This document shows, piece after piece, positions 51,696 through 60,500 of a stretch of 64,000 bases of DNA. The DNA is from Oscillospiraceae bacterium. Its GTDB lineage: Bacteria > Bacillota > Clostridia > Oscillospirales > Oscillospiraceae. Numbering within the stretch: position 1 is the first letter of the stretch; each line of letters opens with the position of its first letter. The stretch covers positions 45,047 to 109,046 of the forward strand of contig SVLX01000001.1 in assembly GCA_015067725.1 (NCBI GenBank). Direction: 5' to 3'. Below the pieces are notes generated by a model, which was given only the letters and a program-made list of their open reading frames with translations, did no database searches and was not told where the DNA came from. The position numbers and the translations under genes are program-made.

Positions 51696-52748
51696 TTAGT
51701 TACCTCCGTTCACGGTACTGCCCTGACCGGAGCCGGTCTGGCCAACCATGGGCTCAATGGGCAGCAACATATCCAACGACTCGCCGGAGCCGGTATTGAT
51801 GATCACCTTCACCCCGGGCAGAGCCTGGGAAATGGCCTCAAAGTACATTCTGCTCCGGGTGATTTCCGGGTTCAGGGCGTACTCGGCATACATGGCATTG
51901 AACATGGCCACCTGCTCTTTGGCCTCGTTGATGCGGGCCTGCTTCAGGTATTCGGCGTGCTGAATGAGCTGGTCCGCCTGGGCCTGCGCTGCGGGGAGCT
52001 GGGCATTCTGGTAAGCCATGGCCTCGTTGACCACAGTCTCTGCCCCCTGCTTGGCGGTTTCCACAGCCTTGAACGCCTCAATGACGGCGGCGGTGGGCGG
52101 CTCTGCATCCTGAATCTTAACATCCACCAGGGTCAGGCCAATGTCATATTCCTGCAGAATCTCGGTGACCAGTTCCTTGACCCGCATCTGGATGGCCTCT
52201 TTGCCGTCGGTCAGGACGCTGTCCACCTGACTGGAGCCCACCACATTGCGCACCTGACTCTGAATCAGGTTACGGAGGATTTCCTCGGGTTCATAAGAGC
52301 CAAAGAGGTACTTTTCCGGGTTGGAGACCTTGTACTCCACGAAGAATTCCACATTGACGATGTTATAATCGCCGGTGATCATCTTGCATTCTTCCTCTAC
52401 CACCTGATAGCCGCCGGAGCTATGGCTGTCGGTACGGTAGCCCAGCTCCAGCTTCTGGTAGACATTCACATCCACCTTGTGGGCCTGCTGAATGCCGAAG
52501 GGGAGCTTGAAGTGGACGCCGGCGCCGGTAATCTCCGTCACCTTGCCGAAGGTGGTGACCACAGCCTGCTGTTTGTCGTCCACGGTGTACCAGCAGGTGC
52601 TCACCGTAATGCCCAGAAGCAGGACCACCAGCAGGGTGATGAAGATGCGCTTGAATTTCTTCATGTCCCCGGTGGGTTTACCGCCTCTGGGGGGTTGTGC
52701 CCCACCATCCGGCTTGGGCGGTGTCCAGCGATAGCTTCCATTTTCCAT
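51696..52748 (-). CDS. hflK: HflK-like SPFH protease modulator
   Basis: 350 residues with a proline- and glycine-rich cytosolic N-terminus (YRWTPPKPDGGAQPPRGGK), one helix (about 32-52), the SPFH domain (DDKQQAVVTTFGKVTEITGAGVHFKLPFG) and long helices (NEAMAYQNAQLPAAQAQADQ). It ends with an LPIEPM segment like other HflK proteins. It pairs with hflC in a heteromeric ring. It is 67 nt downstream of the DUF1836 regulator, probably in one operon. Confidence 0.9.
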   Translation of the reverse strand: MENGSYRWTPPKPDGGAQPPRGGKPTGDMKKFKRIFITLLVVLLLGITVSTCWYTVDDKQQAVVTTFGKVTEITGAGVHFKLPFGIQQAHKVDVNVYQKLELGYRTDSHSSGGYQVVEEECKMITGDYNIVNVEFFVEYKVSNPEKYLFGSYEPEEILRNLIQSQVRNVVGSSQVDSVLTDGKEAIQMRVKELVTEILQEYDIGLTLVDVKIQDAEPPTAAVIEAFKAVETAKQGAETVVNEAMAYQNAQLPAAQAQADQLIQHAEYLKQARINEAKEQVAMFNAMYAEYALNPEITRSRMYFEAISQALPGVKVIINTGSGESLDMLLPIEPMVGQTGSGQGSTVNGGN

Positions 52749-52815
52749 AATTTTTGTCCTCCTTTACATGGTGAAAACCGGGATATGAGGTAGTTTTGCC
52801 CCAATCCAACCAATC

Positions 52816-53370
52816 TTACAGCCCCAAATCTGCCATGCGCCGCAGTGCTTGCTGATGGAGCTGGGCGGCATACCAGGCGGTGAGCATAATCTCCAGCGCC
52901 TGTGCCACCCGGTGCCGGGCCTCTTCACTGGGGGCATCATAGCCGGTCAGCGCCCGGTCAATGGCTCCGTCCAAATCCTCCGGCGGCCACCGGTCGGGGC
53001 AGGCGGCGGCGAGCCGGGCGAAGGTGAAATACATGATGCTGTCATCAATGATGTCGTCGCTTTCGTCGTCAAGCTGACCATTGACATAGGACAGCAGGCG
53101 GCAAATGGATTCCATGGGCATAGCATCTTTCATCATATTGATGAGGATAATGCGGCAAAGCTGACGGCAGGTATATTTCTTCTTCTCCGGCGGACGGAGA
53201 AATCCCCGCTTCACCCAATTCTGAACGGTATAGGGTTCAAGTCCCGTAAGCTGGCAGACCTGAGAAAGCACCAGACCGCCGGCAGCGAACAACGAAGCGC
53301 AGATTTCTCTGGCCGCCTCCGGACGCTGAGGGTCAACTTCCAGGACGGTACCAGGTAAGAGCCAGTTCAT
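52816..53370 (-). CDS. DUF1836 protein with MerR-like helix-turn-helix
   Basis: 184 residues. A winged-helix segment at about 31-75 (LVLSQVCQLTGLEPYTVQNWVKRGFLRPPEKKKYTCRQ, read in parts) is MerR-like. A helical DUF1836 domain follows (RIILINMMKDAMPMESICRLLSYVNGQ, in parts). It heads the hflKC unit. Its promoter spacer contains an inverted repeat that could be its own operator. Confidence 0.85.
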   Translation of the reverse strand: MNWLLPGTVLEVDPQRPEAAREICASLFAAGGLVLSQVCQLTGLEPYTVQNWVKRGFLRPPEKKKYTCRQLCRIILINMMKDAMPMESICRLLSYVNGQLDDESDDIIDDSIMYFTFARLAAACPDRWPPEDLDGAIDRALTGYDAPSEEARHRVAQALEIMLTAWYAAQLHQQALRRMADLGL

Positions 53371-53404
53371 ATGTCATCACCTCTCCTTTTGTTATTGTGA
53401 CTAG

Positions 53405-53433
53405 ATTATATCACATGGTCATATGATTGTCAA
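53405..53433 (-). promoter_or_regulatory. Promoter with palindromic spacer, DUF1836-hflKC operon
   Basis: On the minus strand TTGACA and TATAAT, perfect consensus boxes 17 nt apart. The spacer plus edges (ATCATATGACCATGTGAT) matches its reverse complement at 14 of 18 positions, a candidate operator. Confidence 0.85.
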
Positions 53434-53505
53434 GAGGGGTCTAATAATTTATCCCAACTTTTTTCAAAATTTTTTCCTGCCGCCGGATTTATGGGGCAGG
53501 CGCAG

Positions 53506-53542
53506 AAAAACCCCATGAACCGGCAAAAACCGACTCATGGGG
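53506..53542 (-). terminator. Terminator of the second thioredoxin gene
   Basis: CCCCATGA pairs with TCATGGGG around an 18-nt loop with further GTCGGTTTTTGCCG pairing; TTTTT follows on the minus strand. Confidence 0.75.
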
Positions 53543-53573
53543 CATGGGGGTTATGGGTATAAGGGGCAAAGGT

Positions 53574-53885
53574 TCAGAGATTGTCGATCATCTCCAGAAT
53601 CCGATCCTTGGGGATAACGCCCACGGTCTGCTCTGCCGCCGCACCATCCCGGAAATAGACCAGCGTGGGGATGCTCATGACCCGGAACTGGGCCGCCAGC
53701 TCCGGCGATTCGTCCACATCCACCTTACCAATGGCCACATCCGGACGCTCTGCCGCAATCTCCGCCAGCACAGGGGCCAGCATCTTGCAGGGCATACACC
53801 AGGTCGCCCAGAAATCCAGCACCAGCCGGGGATGCTCCGCCAGCAGGGTGGTAAAATTGTCTTTGGTTACATGAAGGATATCCAT
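53574..53885 (-). CDS. Thioredoxin with WCMPC active site
   Basis: A 103-residue thioredoxin: VLDFWATWCMPCKMLAPVLAEIA, IGKVDVDESPELAAQFRVMSIPTLVYF. The WCMPC centre differs from both classical WCGPC and the WCSYC of the other thioredoxin in this window, so the two probably serve different partners. It is monocistronic, with GGAGGGAAAAG before the ATG. Confidence 0.93.
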   Translation of the reverse strand: MDILHVTKDNFTTLLAEHPRLVLDFWATWCMPCKMLAPVLAEIAAERPDVAIGKVDVDESPELAAQFRVMSIPTLVYFRDGAAAEQTVGVIPKDRILEMIDNL

Positions 53886-54019
53886 GTCTTTTCCCTCCGT
53901 TCTTTGGTTTCCGGGGAAATTGTATCAAGTCTTGGGGGTGTTGTCAATGGGGCGGCGGGCGATTTTTGGTGAGCAGTTTGGTATTGGTGTGGAGGGGTAA
54001 GCAAAATACCGCACACCTC

Positions 54020-54047
54020 TTGCATTTTTTGTAGATTATGGTAGAAT
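54020..54047 (+). promoter_or_regulatory. Promoter for the 54.1-kb membrane protein
   Basis: TTGCAT and TAGAAT 16 nt apart, 68 nt before the start codon. Confidence 0.55.
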
Positions 54048-54114
54048 AATCCCAAAAGCATGGGCCGGAGGGAATACGCAGACAGCAATCCCCTTTTGCC
54101 CGGGGGGAGGATAT

Positions 54115-55209
54115 ATGGTAAACCACGTTCTTTTGCGCAAAGGCGGGAAACTGCTCTTGCTGGTGCAGTACCCTGACCGGTATTATCTGGTGACTGTGGA
54201 CAGAAAGCTGACCCAGGAAGCGGAGGCGAGACTGCTCAGTGGCTCTTGCAGTCCCCAGACCATTCAGGAGCTGGGGCTCACCTGTCAGACCATCACCCGG
54301 CAAGAATTCAAGGGCGTATGCTGCCCCGGAGGGAGTGCCGGCGACCCACTGACGCTATATATCAACACCGAAACCCTGAAGTACCAACTGGACGACGACT
54401 TTGCAGGTCAGGATATAAGTCAGATGTTCCCGGACATTCCCCGGGTTCAGCCCCCGTCCGGCACCGGGGGACACGGCGCAAAGGACTGGCGCATATCCCG
54501 GCAAACCGAATCCGGGCGCAAAACGGCGAGGATTGCAGATTTGGCGCTGAATGTGGTGAGCATTGGTTGCAGTGCCGTTGCCGCCATAACTACCATCAAT
54601 CACGGACTCAGCCTGCTGGGACTGGTGGCGTGTCTGGGGGCTGTTATCGTGAATCTGGCGGTATATTTATGTTTCCCTCAGTATTTCTCCATCTTGAGCA
54701 GCAAAGAATTTAAGCGGGTCGGGTATACCGCTCCGGTTGAGCATTTGGATTTGGGCGTATTTGTCCCCGCAACCATCTTGTTTTTCTGCGGTTTTCGCAG
54801 CTTAACCGTTCTCAGTTGGGGCAAACTCCTGCTGATGGGTGTTGTTCCGGGGGCGGTACTGTTGGTGATTCTGCGCAAACTGTCCCGGGAATTGCGGGAG
54901 AACCAAACCAGTTTGTTGGCCTTTGGGCTGGTCATGCTCCTTTTCTCCTGCGGTCTGCTCCTTCAGTTCAACCATCTGGTTAACCCGGCGCTGGACCAAA
55001 CCCAGCAGGTCACCATTTCAGAGACCGAAAAGAACCGGCGTCGGGGAGGCACCTTCTGCGATTGTACCGTGGTGCTGGAAAATGGCGAGGAAGTGGAGCT
55101 GTCCATCAGCAAGGCACTTTACAACCGCATAAAGCCCGGCGACACCGTGGAGGTCTATGTGGGCGAGGGCGCACTGGGCATCCGCTATGGCTTCGTGGTG
55201 GGGGACTGA
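54115..55209 (+). CDS. Membrane protein of unknown function
   Basis: 364 residues behind GGGGGGAGGATAT. An N-terminal cytosolic domain (1-140; VNHVLLRKGGKLLLLVQYPDRYYLVTVD) is followed by five hydrophobic helices (about 146-165, 168-186, 216-232, 239-257, 269-288) and a C-terminal soluble beta domain (CTVVLENGEEVELSISKALYNRIKPGDTVEVYVGEG). The latter resembles small beta-barrel accessory domains but is not assignable. There are no neighbours on the same strand. The role is unknown. Confidence 0.75.
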   Translation: MVNHVLLRKGGKLLLLVQYPDRYYLVTVDRKLTQEAEARLLSGSCSPQTIQELGLTCQTITRQEFKGVCCPGGSAGDPLTLYINTETLKYQLDDDFAGQDISQMFPDIPRVQPPSGTGGHGAKDWRISRQTESGRKTARIADLALNVVSIGCSAVAAITTINHGLSLLGLVACLGAVIVNLAVYLCFPQYFSILSSKEFKRVGYTAPVEHLDLGVFVPATILFFCGFRSLTVLSWGKLLLMGVVPGAVLLVILRKLSRELRENQTSLLAFGLVMLLFSCGLLLQFNHLVNPALDQTQQVTISETEKNRRRGGTFCDCTVVLENGEEVELSISKALYNRIKPGDTVEVYVGEGALGIRYGFVVGD

Positions 55210-55326
55210 GCCGGGATTGGGGATTGCTCTCCGGGGAGGGGGAACAAAACCGGCCGCTGTGGATCATCCGCTCCTTCCAAAGCGGACTGTAGAAAACCAG
55301 AACCTGTTTTTAAGCCTTTCCTCTAC

Positions 55327-55368
55327 AAAAAACCGGCCTCTCTTCCACACGGAAAGGAGGCCGGTTTC
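55327..55368. terminator. Bidirectional terminator
   Basis: AACCGGCCTC pairs with GAGGCCGGTT around a 16-nt loop. It is strong toward the minus strand (TTTTTTG, end of ruvC) and weaker toward plus (TTTCGG). Confidence 0.82.
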
Positions 55369-55408
55369 GGTATAGATGGCATATGCGCCTTGCTGCCCGC
55401 CCGGCACA

Positions 55409-55900
55409 TCACCGGAGTTGCCCCAGCAGAGAGGTGGCAGACCGGGCATGGCAAAGAGAAATGGCAATGGCATCGGCGGCGTCATCGGGGCGGGGGAGCT
55501 TCTCCAGCTTCAGCAGTCTGCGGGTCATGTCCATCACCTGATGCTTGGTGGCACTGCCATAGCCCACCACGGCCTGCTTGACCTGCATGGGTTTATACTC
55601 AAAAATCTCCACATCCCACTGGGCGGCGGCGAGCAGAATCACGCCCCTTGCATGGGCAACCCCAATGCCGGTGGTCACATTCTGCCCGAAAAACAGCTCC
55701 TCAATGGCCAGCGCGTCCGGTTTTGCGGCATCCAGAAGCTGCTGCATATCTCCATAGAGCATCTGCAGTCGCCGGGGGAAAGCCATGCCCGGCGGCGTGG
55801 TGATTACACCGCAACGCAGGAGCTGATATACCCCCCGCTGAGCTTCCAGAATGGCAAAGCCGGTTGTCCCGTAGCCGGGATCAATTCCCAGAATCCGCAT
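55409..55900 (-). CDS. ruvC: Holliday junction endonuclease RuvC
   Basis: 163 residues, the family length. Catalytic acids are seen in MRILGIDPGYGTTGFAI (D7), AIEELFFGQN, and the C-terminal HQVMDMTRRLL with PDDAADAIAIS. It resolves four-way junctions during recombination. ruvA and ruvB are not adjacent in the window. The small membrane protein just upstream may be cotranscribed. Confidence 0.95.
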   Translation of the reverse strand: MRILGIDPGYGTTGFAILEAQRGVYQLLRCGVITTPPGMAFPRRLQMLYGDMQQLLDAAKPDALAIEELFFGQNVTTGIGVAHARGVILLAAAQWDVEIFEYKPMQVKQAVVGYGSATKHQVMDMTRRLLKLEKLPRPDDAADAIAISLCHARSATSLLGQLR

Positions 55901-55903
55901 GAC

Positions 55904-56086
55904 TTAATACCGGTAGGCAATCCAGTAGTAATAACCGGCAACGCCAATCACCATCAGGATCAGCAGAATCCATGCCAGGACCAGTTGCCATTTGGGGCGG
56001 GGGACATAACGCTTTTCCGGTTGCTCCGGAGGCATTTGTCCGGGGGTTTCGGTTTCCGGGGTTTGGTTCAGTTCTTCGTTTTCCAT
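55904..56086 (-). CDS. Small single-helix membrane protein
   Basis: 60 residues from ATG at 56086 (GAGGTGC upstream). An acidic, proline-rich N-terminus (ENEELNQTPETETPGQMPPEQPE) is followed by one C-terminal helix (WQLVLAWILLILMVIGVAGYYYW), a tail-anchored layout. It ends 3 nt before ruvC. A TATAAT box lies 30 nt upstream. The function is unknown. Confidence 0.6.
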   Translation of the reverse strand: MENEELNQTPETETPGQMPPEQPEKRYVPRPKWQLVLAWILLILMVIGVAGYYYWIAYRY

Positions 56087-56174
56087 AATGCACCTCACAT
56101 TGTGTTTTCCTCTATTATATCATATCTTTTGAAAAATTCCACCGGAAGAATGAAAAAAGAATGGACTTTCCGTC

Positions 56175-56203
56175 TTGACATCCGGATGGAAAGACAATAA
56201 AGT
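56175..56203 (+). promoter_or_regulatory. Promoter for the ArsR-type regulator gene
   Basis: TTGACA and TAAAGT 17 nt apart, 36 nt before the start. Confidence 0.55.
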
Positions 56204-56238
56204 AAAAACAAACAGAACGAAACCGGGAAAGGACGGCA

Positions 56239-57351
56239 ATGCACATGGGATACGAGATGATCAGAGGCCCGTTTATGCTGATTGAGACGGTGGCGATGCT
56301 CTATAAATATATCAATGGTATTTCTTTCCAGAGTGTAACCAACAAGCAGAAATTCTTCATGGACAGTGCCAGCTTTGAAGTGCAGACCCGGAAGATGAAG
56401 CGGCTGCAGGAGATCATGGAGGAAGTCTGTCTGGAACTGAATCCGGAGGATGAACTTCTGCAGTGGTACTTCTCCCGAAAGGGTACGGAGCGGGAATATA
56501 TGTGTCTGGCTTCCCTGATGGTCAATTCTTTTTGCACCCTGCAGAAGCCTGACTATCAGGAGAATGTGGAGGAAATCCTCACCCTTTGGGATAATCTGCA
56601 ACGGGAGGGCTACTGGATTTCCTCCTGGGGTGGCTTCTCCTTCAGCAATGGCAAAGACTGCCCCGGCGACCTCTTTGAGCAGGTGCGCAGGCTGAATTTC
56701 CCCGGGGACTTCCTGATGAAGATTTACGGCACATTCCGGGACTTTAAGACCAGCTTCCGGACGCTGACCGACTATATGGCCCCGCTGGCGGAGAAGCTGG
56801 CGAAGATTTACCGGCAGGAGGGGTGGCTCTTTCAGGTGACGGAGGAGTATTGGCAGGCGGCTTTTGAGAAGTTGTCGCCACTGCAGTTTGTGGCCAATTT
56901 TGCCGGAGAAGAATTCTGCCGGGGAGCAGGGGCGCGGACGGTCATTGCGGTATCCCTGATGAATACCCACCAGCTTCTTCTGGAGATGGAGGGACATTCT
57001 CCGCTGCATCTTGGGTACAACATGCTTTGCATCGGCGGCGCAATCCCCTACAACAGCTCATCGAGAAGCAAGGGCGGCGATTTGGAGACGCTGAGTACCA
57101 TCCTCAAAGCCTTCAGCGACAAGCGCAGGCTGGAGATTCTCCGGCGGCTCAGCCGTGGGGCATCCTATGGTCTGGAGCTGGCGGATTTGATGGGGATGGA
57201 CTCCGGCAATATGTCCCGTACTTTGGCACAGCTCCACAGCTATGGCTTTTTAAGAGAGGAAAAGGACCGGTTGCGGGTCTACTACCGGACGGACCGGGAG
57301 GTAATTCACAACTTTTTGGAGTTGGTGGAGAATTCCATCTGTGACCCATGA
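56239..57351 (+). CDS. ArsR-type winged-helix protein with large N-terminal domain
   Basis: 370 residues behind AAAGGACGGC. The C-terminal 90 residues are an ArsR-like winged helix (LSTILKAFSDKRRLEILRRLS, ELADLMGMDSGNMSRTLAQLHSYGFL, RVYYRTDREV). The first 280 residues are helical and unassigned, with several tryptophans and cysteines. They probably sense a ligand or protein partner. The gene stands alone before the large protease and could regulate it, but this is position only. Confidence 0.75.
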   Translation: MHMGYEMIRGPFMLIETVAMLYKYINGISFQSVTNKQKFFMDSASFEVQTRKMKRLQEIMEEVCLELNPEDELLQWYFSRKGTEREYMCLASLMVNSFCTLQKPDYQENVEEILTLWDNLQREGYWISSWGGFSFSNGKDCPGDLFEQVRRLNFPGDFLMKIYGTFRDFKTSFRTLTDYMAPLAEKLAKIYRQEGWLFQVTEEYWQAAFEKLSPLQFVANFAGEEFCRGAGARTVIAVSLMNTHQLLLEMEGHSPLHLGYNMLCIGGAIPYNSSSRSKGGDLETLSTILKAFSDKRRLEILRRLSRGASYGLELADLMGMDSGNMSRTLAQLHSYGFLREEKDRLRVYYRTDREVIHNFLELVENSICDP

Positions 57352-57413
57352 CACCGGTAAGGGGAGAAAGGCGAATCTCGCAACCGTTTTTTCCGGAAAA
57401 AGAAGGAAAGCGG

Positions 57414-57442
57414 TTGACGCGCCCCAAAGACCGTGATATAAT
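57414..57442 (+). promoter_or_regulatory. Promoter of the S8 protease gene
   Basis: TTGACG and TATAAT 17 nt apart, 110 nt before the start codon. Confidence 0.8.
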
Positions 57443-57552
57443 GCAAATACAACCAGAACCTTCTGTATTTTTGTACAGAAAATGCCTGCCCCGGTATTTG
57501 GAGCAAACCGCTCTGAATATACAAAACACCCACAATCAAAGGAGGAAACAAG

Positions 57553-60500
57553 ATGCAAACCAATAAAATCAAGAGACTGCTGTCTATTGTGTTGGTGCTG
57601 GCCATGCTGGCGGGTTTTGCTGTCCCCGCAACAGCCGCCCGCAACGAAAAGCCCAACATCACATGGACACAGGTAGACAACAGCGAAGTTTCCGCAATGC
57701 CCATGGAACTGGCGGAAACCGAAGAACCTCTGTATGCCGATACAGAGATTGTCCGTGTCTCCATTTTCCTGGAGGAGAAGTCCACCCTGGAGCAGGGCTT
57801 CAACCTGAAGGACATTTCCGGAGATGCTCAGGCCATGGCTTACCGTCAGGGTCTGGAAGAAAAGCACGATGCCATGGTTACGGCCATCGGCAACCGGCTG
57901 GGTCAGAAGCTGGACGTGGTCTGGAATCTGACGCTGGTGGCCAATGCCATCTCCGCCAACGTGGAGTATGGTCAGATTGCCGCCATTGAGGCAGTTCCCG
58001 GCGTCAAGGCTGTCCTGCTGGAGACTCAGTATGAGCCCGCCGTGGTGGAGCAGGAGGAAGACGTGGAGTTTAAGCCCTTCATGGCCACCTCCGGCGTTCA
58101 GGTCGGCTCTTATCAGGCCTGGGCTGACGGCTATACCGGCGCGGGTATGCGTGTGGCCATCATCGATACCGGTACGGATACCAACCATCAGTCCCTGAAT
58201 GTGGGCGCGTATGAATATTCTCTGGCGTATCAGGCCGGTGCTCATGGCATGGACATCGAGGAGTATATCCAGAGTCTGGACCTGCTGGATGTGGCGGAAG
58301 TGGCCTCCGTTTCTCATCTGCTGAATGTCAAGGTCAATCCCAATGAGACTTACCTCAATACCAAGATGCCCTTCGGCTACAACTACAAAGACGGCGACTA
58401 CGACATTACCCACGACAACGATACCGCCGGTTCTCATGGCTCTCATGTGGCGGGTATCTCCGTGGCCAATGCCTATATCCCCACTGCTGACGGCAAGTAT
58501 GTCGATGCGCTTGACCGTGTGGGTGTCAAGGGTGTTGCGCCTGATGCACAGCTCATCACCATGAAGGTCTTCGGCAAGGCCGGCAACCCCTATGAGTCTG
58601 ACTTCATGGTTGCCATTGAGGACGCCGCCATTCTGGGCTGTGATTCCGTGAACCTGTCTCTGGGTACGGAAGCTCCCGGCCATGCCACCAGCTCCGTCCC
58701 CGCCTACCAGAAGGTTATGGAGAGTCTGGCAGATACCGATATGGTTGTGGCCATTGCCGCCGGCAATACCTCTTACTGGGCCGCCGCCGCTGTACCCAAT
58801 TACCACCTGTTTGCTGACGATGTCAATCTCAATGGCGTCGGCAACCCCGCTTCTTATACCAATTCTCTGGCCGTTGCCTCCGTCAATAACGACGGTGCGG
58901 TGCACAATGTGTTCTATGTGAACGACACCGCCATCGGTTATAATGAGCCCGGCAACCTGACCGTCTCCGGGTACAAGAGTCTGGCCAGCATCGCCGGTGA
59001 GTATGAGTACATCATCATTGATGGCGTCGGTTCTTCCACTGACTGGAGCCGTCTGGGGGATCTGGTGAAGGGTAAGATTCTGATTTGCAAGCAGGGTACT
59101 TATAATTTCTCTTACAAGGCCAACCAGATGGCCAAGGTCGGCGGCGTGGCGGGTATCGTCTATGCCTCCTCCGGCAGTGCGCCCATGATGGATTTGTCCG
59201 GCTACACCTATACCAACCCCTGTGTCTCCATCAACAAGGCTGCCGCCGATTTGCTGAAGTCTTTGGCAGAGCCCATTAAAATCAGCGGCGTGACCCGTGG
59301 CTATGCCGGTACGGTGAAGATCTCCATTACCGGCGACGTCCTGGTCAACCAGTACAACAGCGAGTATTATACCATGAGTGACTTCTCCTCCTGGGGTGTC
59401 CCCGGCACACTGGAGCTGAAGCCCGAAATCACCGCCCCCGGCGGCAACATCTATTCCATCAACGGCATGGAAACCAGCGGCACGGCTTATGAGGTCATGT
59501 CCGGTACTTCCATGGCTACCCCTCAGGTCACCGGTCTGGCCGCTCTGGTCATCCAGTACATTGAGGAAAATGGCCTGGTGGAAAAGACCGGTCTGACTGC
59601 CCGTCAACTTGCCCAGAGCCTTTTGATGTCCACTGCCAAACCCCTGCGCAACGGCACAACGGACAATGGTGACTACTGGCCCCTCCTGCAGCAGGGCGCA
59701 GGTCTTGCCAATGCCAATAAGGCCATCACCGCCCAGAGTTACATTGTCATGGGCGAAGATGCCACCAAGAGCTGGGCTGACGGCAAGATTAAGGCCGAGC
59801 TGGGTCACGACCCGGAGCGTACCGGCAACTACAGCTTTACCTTCAATCTGAATAACCTGCTGGATGAGGAGCAGGCCTATGTCCTGTCCGCCGACTTCTT
59901 CACCCAGGGCTGGTTTGAAGAAACCCTCTATGATGTTACCAAGGCGTTCATGGATTTGGAAACCGATCCTCTGGCTGCGGAAGTGAGCTGGAAGGTCAAT
60001 GGTGTTGCCCTGAAGCCCGATGCCTCGACTATGGCACTGGACTTTGACGGCAATGGTCTGGTGAACACCGCCGACGGTGAGAGACTGCTTCAGTATGCCG
60101 CCGGTATGGATGTGATGCTGGAAAATGCGGACAAGGCCGATTTGGACGGTGACGGCGATGTGGATACCCACGATGCTTACCTGTTCTTCAGCCGGGTCAG
60201 CACCGGCACCCTCATGCTCCCCGCCAACGGCAAGGCCACGGTGGAAGTGAGCATCTCCATCCCCCAGCAGGTCAAGGAAGATCTGGAAGAAAAGTTCCCC
60301 TGTGGCACTTACATTCAGGGTTTCGTCTATGTCCGGGGCGCAACCAATGATGAGGGTGTTATGGGTACGGAGCACTCTGTCCCCGTATTGGGCTTCTATG
60401 GAAACTGGACCGATTCTTCCATGTATGACTTCGGCAGTTATCTGGATCTGGAAGCCAATGAGCTGGGTATGTCCTATACCCGTGCCGGCATGGGCAGTTA

